Positions 8,577 to 17,188 of a stretch of DNA of 64,000 nt are shown piece by piece. This DNA comes from Pseudomonadota bacterium (GTDB lineage: Bacteria > Pseudomonadota > Alphaproteobacteria > Acetobacterales > Acetobacteraceae). The notes beneath the pieces are model-generated. The model was not told the origin of the DNA. It saw only the letters and a program-made list of their open reading frames with translations, and did not search any database. The position numbers and the translations under genes are program-made. The DNA lies in the NCBI GenBank assembly GCA_021780935.1, contig JAJXXT010000144.1:1-64000 (forward strand), given 5' to 3'. The first letter of the stretch is position 1; every line of letters starts with the position of its first letter.

Positions 8577-9925
8577 GCGGCGGCCTCGCGTGCCGCGATG
8601 CGCGCGCGCAGCGCCGCCTGCGCCCGCGCGTCGATCGGAAATCCCCACACCAGCGCGATCGCCACCAGCTTCATGGCCAGGGGTGCCAGGCAATAGAGCG
8701 CCGAAAGCGCCAGCAACTGCCATGGCCCGTTGCCGGGCGCGGCCCGAAACCCTGCCCATTGCAGGCCGCCCAGCGCCAGCCCCGCCGCGAGCGCGTTGCC
8801 GGATTTCTGGGCCATGGTCCAGGCGGCGAAAAACAGGCCGGCGCGCTTCTCCCCGCTCTCCGCCTCGTCCACATCCACCACGTCCGCCTGGATCGCTGGC
8901 GGCAGCGCGAAATCGGCCCCGATCGTGCCACCGCAGATCGCGGAGATCGCCAGGAACCAGCCGATATCACCCTTCCCCAGCAGCATCACCGGCGCGAAGA
9001 CGATGCACATGAGCAACATCGCCGAGGCCCAGGCGCGATGCTTGCCGATGCGGCGCGCGAGCCACGCCCAGAGCGGCACGCACAGCACCGCCATGCCGAA
9101 ATAGACCACCAGCACCGGCCCCACCGCCCAGGCCGCACCCAGCACATAGGTGCACATGAACAGGAACAGCGTGGCCGGCATGCCGTTCGCGATGCCGTTC
9201 AGCAGCCAGGCCACCAACAGCCGGCGGAACGGCGCGTTGGCCGCCGCCGCGCGCAGGGAGGCGAAAAGCGGCACCGTGGTGGGCGGGCCGGGCGATGGCT
9301 CGGCAACCAGGCCCAGCAGCAGCACGACCGCCGGTGCCGCGAGTGCGATGGCGACGAAGGCAACCGCGTGCAGCGCCGGTCCCGCGGCGGAGACACCCAG
9401 GGCCGTGGGCAGCACGGCCGAGACCAACACACCCAGCAGCGTGCCGCCTTCGCGCCAGGACGTGATGCGCGTCCGCTCGGTGTAGCTCGGCGAAAGCTCG
9501 GCGCCCCAGGCCTGCCACGGCAGCGCGATCATGCTCCAGGCAAAGGTCAGCAGGGCGTAGGCCGCGAACAGCCACACGGCCCCGGCATCGGGCGGCGGGA
9601 AGAACAGCATCGCCCCGCCGGCCAGCCCCGCCGGCAGGCCCGCCGCGATCGGCGTCTTGCGGCGGCCGAAACGCCAGCGCAGCCGGTCCGAGATCCGCCC
9701 GATGGTCGGGTCCACCACGATGTCGAGCAGCCGTACAGCGGTCATCACCGCGCCCACCGTGCCGAGGGCGAGGCCCATGCCCCCCGACCAGAAGGCCGGC
9801 AGATAGACATTGAGCGGCAGGCCCAGCATCGCCAGCGGCACCGCGGGCGCCGCATAGGCGAGCAGTCGCGGCAGGGCGAGCCGCACGGACCTGGTGCCGC
9901 CGGCGCCCGCGTCAGCCACCAGCAC
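8573..9925 (-). CDS. MFS transporter, GPH / MFS_2 type
   Basis: A 450-residue polytopic protein with 11-12 hydrophobic segments. The RLLDIVVDPTIGRISDRLRW segment near residue 60 is the hallmark of the glycoside-pentoside-hexuronide (MFS_2) group. GTG 9925 was chosen because it starts one base after the stop of the methyltransferase gene (9927-9929) and puts the first helix (LLAYAAPAVPLAMLGLPLNV) near residue 25; a longer upstream reading would run through the methyltransferase gene. MFS_2 members move sugars or lipids. Its neighbours suggest a lipid-related cargo, which is inference. Confidence 0.85.
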   Translation of the reverse strand: MLVADAGAGGTRSVRLALPRLLAYAAPAVPLAMLGLPLNVYLPAFWSGGMGLALGTVGAVMTAVRLLDIVVDPTIGRISDRLRWRFGRRKTPIAAGLPAGLAGGAMLFFPPPDAGAVWLFAAYALLTFAWSMIALPWQAWGAELSPSYTERTRITSWREGGTLLGVLVSAVLPTALGVSAAGPALHAVAFVAIALAAPAVVLLLGLVAEPSPGPPTTVPLFASLRAAAANAPFRRLLVAWLLNGIANGMPATLFLFMCTYVLGAAWAVGPVLVVYFGMAVLCVPLWAWLARRIGKHRAWASAMLLMCIVFAPVMLLGKGDIGWFLAISAICGGTIGADFALPPAIQADVVDVDEAESGEKRAGLFFAAWTMAQKSGNALAAGLALGGLQWAGFRAAPGNGPWQLLALSALYCLAPLAMKLVAIALVWGFPIDARAQAALRARIAAREAAA

Positions 9926-9926
9926 G

Positions 9927-11141
9927 TTATCCGGCAAGCAGGATCTGTCCGACGTCGGTCCAGCCGGCACGAAAGCCAGTCTCGCAATAGGCGAGGTAAT
10001 AGTCCCACAGCCGCTTGAAGCGCGCATCGCGCCGCCCGCTGGCAAGCCGTGGCCAGGTGGCCTGGAACGCCTCGTTCCAATGGGCGAGCGTTGCGGCGTA
10101 ATCCTGGCCGAACCAGAACGCCTCGCGCCAGGCAAGCCCGGCCCGCGAGACTTCCTCGCGCAGCCTTGCGGGGCAGGGCAGCATGCCGCCCGGAAAGACG
10201 TGGCGCTGGATGAAATCCGCGGTGCTGCGGTAGTTCTCGAACAGGTGGTCGGCGATGGTGATGACCTGCAGATGGGCCCGCCCCCCGGGCGCCAGGCGCT
10301 CGCGCAGCGTGCGGAAAAACTCCGGCCAGTACGCCTCGCCCACCGCCTCGAACATCTCGGCCGAGACGATGGCATCGAAGTTTTCCTGTACATCGCGATA
10401 ATCACAAAGTTGCAACGAAACCCGATCGGTCAGGCCCGCCCGCGCGATCCGTTCGCACCCATAGGCGAGCTGGGAGGGTGAGAGCGTGACGCCGGTAACG
10501 CAAACCCCGTAGTCGCGGGCTGCGATCTCCGCCAAGGCGCCCCAGCCGCAGCCGATCTCAAGCAGGCGCATGCCCGGACGCAACGCGAGCCGGTCGAGCA
10601 GACGGTGAATCTTGCGCCGCTGGGCCGACTCCAGCGAGTTGTCGCCGGGCGCGAACAACGCCGAGGAATAGGTCATCGTGGGATCGAGCCAGGCGGCGTA
10701 GAAATCGTTCCCGAGGTCGTAATGCTCGACAATGTTGCGCGTCGCTCCACGGCGCGTGTTAGGCCGCAGCCGGTGCGCCAGCCGTGCGAGGGCTCGCATC
10801 CAGGGCCGGCCGTTGAGCATCGCGAGCCATTCCCGCTCGTTGGTCGCCGCCAGCGCCATCACCGCGCGGATATCGGGGCTTTCCCACAATCCCTCGATAT
10901 AGGCCTCCGCGAGCCCGAGCGAGCCGCCCAGGATCAGCTTGCGCACCGCCCGCGCATCGCGGAGCGCGATGGTCGCCGCCGGTGCCTCCCCACGCACCAC
11001 GCGATGCGATGTTCCGTCCGGCAGCACCAGCGTCAGTTGCCCGGCGCGAATGGCCTCCGCGGCGCGGATCGCAAGCCGCAGCCAGCGGTTGCGCGGCGGA
11101 GCCGCGATCGCCATGCCGGAAAGTGTCTCGCTGCCGCTCAT
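9927..11141 (-). CDS. Cyclopropane-fatty-acyl-phospholipid synthase family methyltransferase
   Basis: A 404-residue SAM-dependent methyltransferase of the CFA synthase/mycolic acid cyclopropane synthase family. Visible features: NIVEHYDLGNDFYAAWLD and MTYSSALF, which are highly conserved in CFA synthases; the SAM-binding EIGCGWGALAEIAA; and IVSAEMFEAVGEAYW. The family methylenates or methylates double bonds of membrane phospholipid acyl chains. ATG 11141 overlaps the DUF1365 stop (ATGA). The linked FAD oxidoreductase and DUF1365 genes are the usual partners of this CFA subtype in proteobacteria; related proteins in other alphaproteobacteria take part in lipid modification under singlet-oxygen stress, so a product other than a simple cyclopropane is possible. 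Confidence 0.9.
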   Translation of the reverse strand: MSGSETLSGMAIAAPPRNRWLRLAIRAAEAIRAGQLTLVLPDGTSHRVVRGEAPAATIALRDARAVRKLILGGSLGLAEAYIEGLWESPDIRAVMALAATNEREWLAMLNGRPWMRALARLAHRLRPNTRRGATRNIVEHYDLGNDFYAAWLDPTMTYSSALFAPGDNSLESAQRRKIHRLLDRLALRPGMRLLEIGCGWGALAEIAARDYGVCVTGVTLSPSQLAYGCERIARAGLTDRVSLQLCDYRDVQENFDAIVSAEMFEAVGEAYWPEFFRTLRERLAPGGRAHLQVITIADHLFENYRSTADFIQRHVFPGGMLPCPARLREEVSRAGLAWREAFWFGQDYAATLAHWNEAFQATWPRLASGRRDARFKRLWDYYLAYCETGFRAGWTDVGQILLAG

Positions 11142-11911
11142 GCCCCGCCCCCGTTGGCCTGTTCCATCACCGGCATGCGGTGGAACCGTGCGCCGCGCAG
11201 CAGCAATTGCAGCGCCTGCCAGTGGATCGCGCCCAGCACCCGTGCGGGCAGCAGGGCGTGCCCCAGCGCGAGCCGCGCCATGGCCGCCTCGGAATAGGGT
11301 TGTGCCACCAGGCGCATCGCCGCCGTCATTCGACTCCCCTCCGGTCCTGTATGCAGGATGCCGATCGACCATTCCGAATCCGGCTCAAAACGCGGCGGGC
11401 GAAAGGCGAAACGATAGCCGCCCTGCATGTCGAAGAAGGGTGAGACATGCAGCAGCTTGGTGCAACCCTGCCGCACGCGCTCGCCCGCGGCGGGCAGGCA
11501 ATAGGCGACCTTGCCCCCGAACGTGTTGCGCACCTCATGGATCACGGCGTCGAGCGCGCCATCGGCACCGTAGCAGAAATAGAACGAGATCGGGTTGAAC
11601 GCGTAGCCCAGCACCCGCGGTATGGTCAGCAGCCGGATGCGCGCCCCGGCCCGCCCGAGCCCGGCGCGGGCGAGCTGCTCCTCCACCCACGGGCGCAGCT
11701 TTGATTCGTTGCGCGCGCCGTGATCAGCGTCGTGCAGGCTCACCAGCCCCCGTTCGTTGCGGCGCAGCAGGCTGGTCGTGGACGGCGCGTCGAGATCGAC
11801 GGAGATCATCCAGAAGCGATAGGAAAACCGCCGCCGTGGCGCGACGTGGCGGGTGTGCGACACCGCGCCGACATGCAGCATCACGGCGTCGGTGATGGCG
11901 CGACCGCTCAT
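11138..11911 (-). CDS. DUF1365 family protein
   Basis: A 257-residue protein of the DUF1365 family. Recognisable motifs are RHVAPRRRFSYRFWMISVDL near residue 22, TIPRVLGYAFNPISFYFCY near 95 and HVSPFFDMQGGYRF near 150. The biochemical role is not established. It is almost always encoded between a FAD-dependent amine-oxidase-like protein and a CFA synthase-like enzyme, as here, joined to both by ATGA overlaps (start 11911, stop 11138), which implies tight coupling in modification of membrane acyl chains. Confidence 0.88.
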   Translation of the reverse strand: MSGRAITDAVMLHVGAVSHTRHVAPRRRFSYRFWMISVDLDAPSTTSLLRRNERGLVSLHDADHGARNESKLRPWVEEQLARAGLGRAGARIRLLTIPRVLGYAFNPISFYFCYGADGALDAVIHEVRNTFGGKVAYCLPAAGERVRQGCTKLLHVSPFFDMQGGYRFAFRPPRFEPDSEWSIGILHTGPEGSRMTAAMRLVAQPYSEAAMARLALGHALLPARVLGAIHWQALQLLLRGARFHRMPVMEQANGGGA

Positions 11912-13170
11912 GCGACCCGTCGCTCCGCCGCGCGCCACGGCGCCGCTCTGCCGAGCAGTCCCGCGATCCGCACTGCCGAGGCGATGCCGTCCTCGTGAAA
12001 TCCCCAGCCGGTCCATGCGCCAGCAAAATAGACGCCGCCTTCGCCCTGGATCCCCGGCAATCGGGTCTGGGCCTCCATCGCCGCGGTATCGAATTGCGGA
12101 TGGCTGTAGGAGCGCTCGACGAGCGCGCCGATCGGCTCGCGCGGCGGGTTCAGCGTCACGAACAGATCCGGACCAGGGATGTTCTGCAACCGGTTCATCC
12201 AGTAGGTCACGGCAACGTGCCGCCCGCCATTCCCGCGCCCGTCGGCAAGGTAGTTCCAGGACGACCATGCCGCCCGCCGCCGTGGCATCAGCGACGCATC
12301 GGTGTGCAGCACCGCCCGGTTCGGCAGCCCCTTGATCGCGCCGAGCACCGCGCGCTCCGCGGCCGAGGGCGCTGCGAGGAGCGCCAGCGCCTGATGGGCG
12401 TGGCAGGCGAGTACCACGACATCGAAACGTTGCTCGCCCGCCGCGTGCACCACCACGCCCTCGGCGTCGCGCACCACCGCGCGCACCGCGCAGCCAAACC
12501 GCACATCCGAAAGCGCGCTCGTCAGCCGTTCCACATAGCGCCGCGAGCCGCCGGAGACCGTGCGCCAACGCGGCCGGTCGGCAAGCCGCAGCAGCCCATG
12601 GTTGTGGAAGAACCGCACGAAGTGCCGGGCCGGAAACGCCCGCATCCCATCGACGGAGGCGGACCAGATCGCAGCCCCCATCGGCAAGATATGATCCTCG
12701 ACGAAGGCCCGACCGTAGGCACCGTCGTCGAGCCACGCGCCCAGCGTGCGCCCATCCGCCGCATCGGCCAGCAGCGCCGGCGCCTCGCGCCAGAAGCGCA
12801 GGATGTCGCGCACCATCCCCAAGAAGCGCGGATTCATGGCGTTGCGCTTCTGTGCGAACAACTGCCGCAGGTCGCCGCCGCCATATTCCAGCGCGCCGCC
12901 ATCGCGCGAGACGGCGAAGGACATCTCCGAAGGTTCGGTCGCCACGCCCAGTTCGGCAAACAGCGCCGACAGGTGTGGATAATTCGTTTCGTTATACACA
13001 ATGAAGCCGGTATCGACGGCGATGCGGCGCCCGCCGAGTTCCACCTCCTGCGTGTCGGCGTGCCCGCCGGCGCGCGCCTCGGCCTCATACAGTACCACCT
13101 CATGCTGGCCGCGCAGTAACCAGGCGGTGGCCATGCCGGAGATGCCTGCGCCGACGATCGCGATCTTCAT
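11908..13170 (-). CDS. FAD-dependent oxidoreductase (amine oxidase family) of the CFA/DUF1365 cluster
   Basis: A 420-residue flavoprotein. The N-terminal IAIVGAGISGMATAWLL is a Rossmann dinucleotide-binding motif, followed by E-rich YEAEARAGGHADT as in the amine oxidase/phytoene desaturase superfamily; VDTGFIVYNETNYPHLSALF is characteristic of this subgroup. The C-terminal VYFAGAWTGWGFHEDGIASA segment is the second FAD-contact region. It probably oxidises or desaturates an acyl chain together with the CFA-like methyltransferase; that is inferred from the cluster. The ATG start lies 10 bp after the photolyase stop. Confidence 0.88.
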   Translation of the reverse strand: MKIAIVGAGISGMATAWLLRGQHEVVLYEAEARAGGHADTQEVELGGRRIAVDTGFIVYNETNYPHLSALFAELGVATEPSEMSFAVSRDGGALEYGGGDLRQLFAQKRNAMNPRFLGMVRDILRFWREAPALLADAADGRTLGAWLDDGAYGRAFVEDHILPMGAAIWSASVDGMRAFPARHFVRFFHNHGLLRLADRPRWRTVSGGSRRYVERLTSALSDVRFGCAVRAVVRDAEGVVVHAAGEQRFDVVVLACHAHQALALLAAPSAAERAVLGAIKGLPNRAVLHTDASLMPRRRAAWSSWNYLADGRGNGGRHVAVTYWMNRLQNIPGPDLFVTLNPPREPIGALVERSYSHPQFDTAAMEAQTRLPGIQGEGGVYFAGAWTGWGFHEDGIASAVRIAGLLGRAAPWRAAERRVA

Positions 13171-13180
13171 CGCCCGCGCC

Positions 13181-14554
13181 TCACGCCGCGTTTTCCGTCA
13201 GCCGACCGGCCGGCTCGCCCAGGTCCCGGAACGCCGCGAGCGCCCGCGCCCGCCCGGCTGCCAGGTCGATGATCGGCGGGCGCGGCGCCCCCGCCCAGCG
13301 AAGGGTATAGGTACCGTCAGGATCGAATTTCGCCGCCTGCAGATCCGGGTTGAAGATGCGGAAATAGGGCGCGGCATCCGCACCGCTGCCCGCCACCCAC
13401 TGCCAGGAGGCGGCGTTGGTCGCCAGATCGGCATCGACCAGCGTGTCCCAGAACCATGCCTCGCCCGTCTGCCACGGGATCAGCAGGTGCTTCACCAGGA
13501 AGGACGCGGCGATCATCCGCACCCGGTTGTGCATCCAGCCGGTGGTCCAAAGCTCGCGCATGCCCGCATCGACGATACCGATGCCGGTCTCGCCGCGTTG
13601 CCACGCCGCCAGCCCCGCGGGATCGTCGCGCCACGGCATCCGCGCGAAGATCGGCCGCAGCGGCTGTTCCGCCATATGGGGGTGGTGCCACAGCAGGTGG
13701 GCCGCGAATTCCCGCCACAGCAACTCATTGACCCAGCTACCGAGACCCTTGCCCCGCATCCCTTTGTCGCCTGGCCCGTTACCACTCACCGGGGCCGCCG
13801 CCAGCCAGGCCCGTGCCGGCGAAATCTCGCCCCAGGCCAAATGCGGCGAGAGGCGGGACGTTGCCTCGATCGCCGGCAGATTGCGCCGCTCGGCATAGCG
13901 ATCGACCGCGCCCTCGATAAACGCCGCGAGGCGCGCCTCGGCGCCCGCCTCGCCTGGCTGCCATGTCGCGCGCAGCCCCGCCGCCCAATTCGGCCGCGCC
14001 GGCAACAGCCGCCAGTCCGCCAGGCGATCGGAGGCGATGAGCGGCCCGGCGATGAGCCGGGTCGGCGCGGCCTCGGGCGCCGCCGGCAGCCCACGCGCCA
14101 GGCAGGTGCGGGAGAACGGGGTGAACACGCCATAGGGCGTGCCGCCGCCCGTGCGGATCTCCTCGGGGTGGAACAGCAGCCGCGAGCGGTGCAGCGTGAG
14201 GGTGAGCCCGGGCGTCGCCGCGATCGCCGCCTGAGCGCGGCGCAGCCACGGCTCCGGCGTCTCGCCGGCATGCACCTCATTGGCACCGATCTCGGCGGCG
14301 AGGCCGGGGATTTCGGTTGCCGCCGCGCCGCGCCGCAGCACCAGCGGCACGCCCGCGGCTGCCAGCGAGGCGGCCAGGCGTTCCAGCGAATGATGCAGCC
14401 ACCAGCGGGCTGCCCCGCCAAGCCTCCATGCGCCAGGGGTGATGTCATCGAGCACATAGGCGACCACCAGCGGCCGCCCGGCGTTGCGCGTGAACAGCGG
14501 GTTGTCGGCGAGCCGCAGCTCGCGATGGAGCCAGACGAGAACGGGCGCTGTCAT
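13181..14554 (-). CDS. phr: Deoxyribodipyrimidine photolyase (class I CPD photolyase/cryptochrome family)
   Basis: A 457-residue FAD enzyme that uses blue light to split cyclobutane pyrimidine dimers. The N-terminal VLVWLHRELRLADNPL starts the antenna-binding domain. In the C-terminal half, TGWMHNRVRMIAASFLVKHL, WQWVAGSGADAAPYFRIFNP and KFDPDGTY are the family's FAD- and DNA-binding signatures. ATG 14554 is 7 bp from the upstream PdeM stop; a longer upstream reading would overlap PdeM. It heads the lipid-modification genes in one apparent operon, a pairing of DNA and membrane photodamage functions. Confidence 0.92.
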   Translation of the reverse strand: MTAPVLVWLHRELRLADNPLFTRNAGRPLVVAYVLDDITPGAWRLGGAARWWLHHSLERLAASLAAAGVPLVLRRGAAATEIPGLAAEIGANEVHAGETPEPWLRRAQAAIAATPGLTLTLHRSRLLFHPEEIRTGGGTPYGVFTPFSRTCLARGLPAAPEAAPTRLIAGPLIASDRLADWRLLPARPNWAAGLRATWQPGEAGAEARLAAFIEGAVDRYAERRNLPAIEATSRLSPHLAWGEISPARAWLAAAPVSGNGPGDKGMRGKGLGSWVNELLWREFAAHLLWHHPHMAEQPLRPIFARMPWRDDPAGLAAWQRGETGIGIVDAGMRELWTTGWMHNRVRMIAASFLVKHLLIPWQTGEAWFWDTLVDADLATNAASWQWVAGSGADAAPYFRIFNPDLQAAKFDPDGTYTLRWAGAPRPPIIDLAAGRARALAAFRDLGEPAGRLTENAA

Positions 14555-14561
14555 TCCGTTC

Positions 14562-15275
14562 CTACGCGCGGGCCGCCCCTTCGGATGCAGTCTCCCATCT
14601 TCGCCCATCTGGGGTGACACGCGGATTTGCCATCCCCCCGAAACGGAAACTGAACAGCCGCTCGCGCCCGAGCAGAAAGGCCCGTCCGCCGCGCGGAAAA
14701 AGCGGACGATAGGCCGGGTTGCCGAGATCCAGCCCGCCGGCATAGGCGCCGAGCGCCGGCAGGATCAGCCGTGCGCCGTCGGTGGCGAAACAGGGGCGCG
14801 AAATGCTGGTCGCCGCCGTGGGCACCCGCGCCTTGGGGTGGTAGTGGCCGGAAATCTCCGCCCCTTTCCAGCCGGGCAGCGCGATATGGCGAAACGTGAT
14901 CGGCCCGATCGCCAGTTCCTGCACCGTGCCGCCGTCATGGTTGCCCGCGACCCAGAGGAATTTCGTCCGCCGTTCCAGCTCCGCCAGGCGGGCCGCGTCC
15001 GGCGCCGCCATCCGGCCCCGCCCCTCGCCGTCATGGAACGAATCGCCGAGGCACAGCACCACCGCCGGCGCATGGCGACGGATCAGCAGACCGAGCCGTT
15101 CCAGCGTCGCGGCCGTGTCCCATGGCGGCAGCAGCCGACCGCCGCGTGCCGCAGCCGAACCCTTCTCGAGGTGCAGGTCCGCGACCGCCAGCGCGCGTTC
15201 CGCCGGCCACCACGCCCCGCCCAGAGGGTCCAGCAGAAGCCGCTCACCGGCGAGATGGATGGGCGCCGCGGTCAT
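14562..15275 (-). CDS. pdeM: Ligase-associated DNA damage response phosphoesterase PdeM
   Basis: A 237-residue calcineurin-like phosphoesterase. The motif order is VADLHLEKGSAAARGG (metal-binding DxH plus the PdeM-typical EKG), LCLGDSFHDGEGRGRM (GD), VAGNHDGG (GNHD) and EISGHYHPKA (GHxHP). PdeM proteins belong with an ATP-dependent DNA ligase, an MBL exonuclease and an Lhr-like helicase as a four-member repair set. Those three are encoded about 4 kb away (19258-24365), separated by an ABC importer operon. Here PdeM is instead the first gene of the photolyase operon, 7 bp upstream of phr. Confidence 0.9.
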   Translation of the reverse strand: MTAAPIHLAGERLLLDPLGGAWWPAERALAVADLHLEKGSAAARGGRLLPPWDTAATLERLGLLIRRHAPAVVLCLGDSFHDGEGRGRMAAPDAARLAELERRTKFLWVAGNHDGGTVQELAIGPITFRHIALPGWKGAEISGHYHPKARVPTAATSISRPCFATDGARLILPALGAYAGGLDLGNPAYRPLFPRGGRAFLLGRERLFSFRFGGMANPRVTPDGRRWETASEGAARA

Positions 15276-15392
15276 GTCGGCCGAACCCTGGCCAGGCGGC
15301 GCAACTCGCCCCGGCGATGGGACCCGGTGACGGGACGGGACTTGGTCAGGGGATGCCGCACGCCTCGCGTTTCGGGCGCGGGGCCGCCGGGG

Positions 15393-16457
15393 TCAAGCGT
15401 CTTTTGGCGGTACCGGCGTATCGAGCTTCAGGATCCGCGGTGCCGTGGCATCCCAGGCGATGCCCACCTGCTCGCCGGGCGCGTGGTGGGCCATCGCCGT
15501 CGGCACCGTCGCCAGCACCGTCCCGGCCCCGGCCAGCAGGATACGGAACGTCGTCGTCGGCCCGTTGAAGGTCCGCGACTCCACCAGTCCCGGCAGACCA
15601 TCCGCCGGTCCGACGAGGCGCACATGCTCGGGGCGAAGGAAGAAATGCACCTTCTCGCCCGGGGCGTGCTCCGCCGCGCGCGACGCCGGCAGCGTGTGGC
15701 CGGCGATGCGCACGCCGCCAGCGTCGATTTCGGCGTTGAACTCCGCCATCTGTCCCACGAAGCGCGCGACGAACAGGCTCTGCGGCTCCTCGTAGATCGC
15801 CGCCGGCTCGCCGAGCTGCGCGATGCGCCCGCTATCCATCACCGCCACCCGGTCGGAGATCGACAGCGCCTCCTCCTGGTCGTGGGTGACGAACAGCGCC
15901 GCCACGCCGATCTCGCGCTGGATGCGGCGGATTTCGTCGCGCAGCTGCACCCGCACCTGGGCGTCGAGCGCCGAGAGCGGCTCGTCGAGCAGCAGCAGCG
16001 CCGGGCGGATCGCCAGCGCGCGTGCCAGTGCCACGCGCTGCTGCTGTCCGCCCGAGAGCTGGTGCGGGAATTTCTGCATGTGCTCGGCGAGGCCGACGAG
16101 CTCCAGCATCTCGCGTGCGCGCTTGCCCCTGGCGTTCGTCGTCTCGCCGCGCACCCGCAGGCCGAAGCCGACGTTTTCCTCCGCCGTCATGTTGGGGAAC
16201 AGCGAATATGCCTGGAACACCATGCCCATGTTGCGCTTTGCCGCGGGCATTGCGGTGATGTCGCGCCCGTCGAGCAGCACGTGCCCGCCATCGGGCCGCT
16301 CGAACCCGGCGACCAGGCGCAGCAGCGTGGTCTTGCCGCAACCCGAGGGGCCGAGGAGCGAGACGAACTCGCCCTCGGTCAGCGACAGCGAGACATCGGC
16401 GAGGACGGTTCGCCCGGCATAGGTTTTCCGCAGTGAAACGGCTTCGAGCGTGCTCAT
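15393..16457 (-). CDS. ABC transporter ATP-binding protein, spermidine/putrescine type (PotA-like)
   Basis: A 354-residue ATPase. Walker A is GPSGCGKTT near residue 38, the signature is LSGGQQQR near 136 and Walker B is LLLLDEPLSALD near 156. After the nucleotide-binding domain comes a C-terminal TOBE-type domain (from about residue 280), usual for polyamine and iron importers. ATG 16457 overlaps the upstream permease stop (ATGA). It is the last gene of the four-gene importer operon. Confidence 0.9.
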   Translation of the reverse strand: MSTLEAVSLRKTYAGRTVLADVSLSLTEGEFVSLLGPSGCGKTTLLRLVAGFERPDGGHVLLDGRDITAMPAAKRNMGMVFQAYSLFPNMTAEENVGFGLRVRGETTNARGKRAREMLELVGLAEHMQKFPHQLSGGQQQRVALARALAIRPALLLLDEPLSALDAQVRVQLRDEIRRIQREIGVAALFVTHDQEEALSISDRVAVMDSGRIAQLGEPAAIYEEPQSLFVARFVGQMAEFNAEIDAGGVRIAGHTLPASRAAEHAPGEKVHFFLRPEHVRLVGPADGLPGLVESRTFNGPTTTFRILLAGAGTVLATVPTAMAHHAPGEQVGIAWDATAPRILKLDTPVPPKDA

Positions 16458-17188
16458 CGTGCGGCCCTCCTGCCGCCCAGCGCCACGCCCAGCATCGCGA
16501 GCCACGTGATGAGGAACGCGAGCAGCGACAGCGCCGCCGCCCGTGTCGCCGAGGTGCTGCCGATATGATTGATATAGACCGCGAAGGTGTTGAACAGCAG
16601 GATGTTGGCGAAGGTGAACTCGCCGATCACGATGGTCATGGTCAGCAGTGCCGCACCGAGCAGCGCGGTGATCAGGTTCGGTATCAGCACGTGCAGGATC
16701 ATCACCCGCCATGAGGCGCCGAGGCTCTGTGCCGCCTCGGTGAGCGTGCGCAGATCGAGCGCGCGCATGCCGACATCGAGCGCCCGGTAAGTATAGGGAA
16801 GGGCGAGGATCACATAGGGCACGACGAGGAAATTCGCGGTCCCCACGAACCAGACCGGCCCGGTGTAGATCGCCGTCATGCCGGCCACGAGCGAGATCGC
16901 CGGCACCACCAGCGGCAGCACCGAAATGAAGTCGAACACCGGCCGCAGCCGCGGCACCCGCAAGTTCATCCAGAACACCGCCGGCACCAGGATCACCAGC
17001 CCCGCGATGATCGTCTCGAAGGCGAGGCGCGCCGAAAGCAGCAGGCTGTCCCACATCTCCGGTGTGTGGATCAGCTTCGCATAGGCCTCGAAACCATAGC
17101 CCTGTTGGCCCTGCCACAGTGACAGCACCGCGGTCGAGGCCATCGGCAGCGCGAAATAGAGGCCGAGCGGCACCCACAGCCACTTCAT
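16454..17188 (-). CDS. ABC transporter permease, PotC-like
   Basis: A 244-residue inner-membrane permease with about six helices. The EAAQSLGASWRVMILHVLIP segment near residue 165 is the EAA loop that docks the ATPase. ATG 17188 gives an ATGA overlap with the first permease; an alternative ATG at 17200 would add four residues. Its partners are the binding protein, first permease and ATPase in the same operon. Confidence 0.88.
   Translation of the reverse strand: MKWLWVPLGLYFALPMASTAVLSLWQGQQGYGFEAYAKLIHTPEMWDSLLLSARLAFETIIAGLVILVPAVFWMNLRVPRLRPVFDFISVLPLVVPAISLVAGMTAIYTGPVWFVGTANFLVVPYVILALPYTYRALDVGMRALDLRTLTEAAQSLGASWRVMILHVLIPNLITALLGAALLTMTIVIGEFTFANILLFNTFAVYINHIGSTSATRAAALSLLAFLITWLAMLGVALGGRRAAR

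Noticed and set aside
11138..12736. A long frame extending the DUF1365 gene upstream through the FAD oxidoreductase
   Set aside because: The upstream part is the shadow of the oxidoreductase; the DUF1365 similarity begins at 11911, which also gives an ATGA junction.
15276..15392. A terminator or ECF-sigma promoter before the PdeM-photolyase operon
   Set aside because: The 117-bp gap is G+C rich; I found neither a convincing stem followed by a U-run nor the TGATC-N18-TAA type element.
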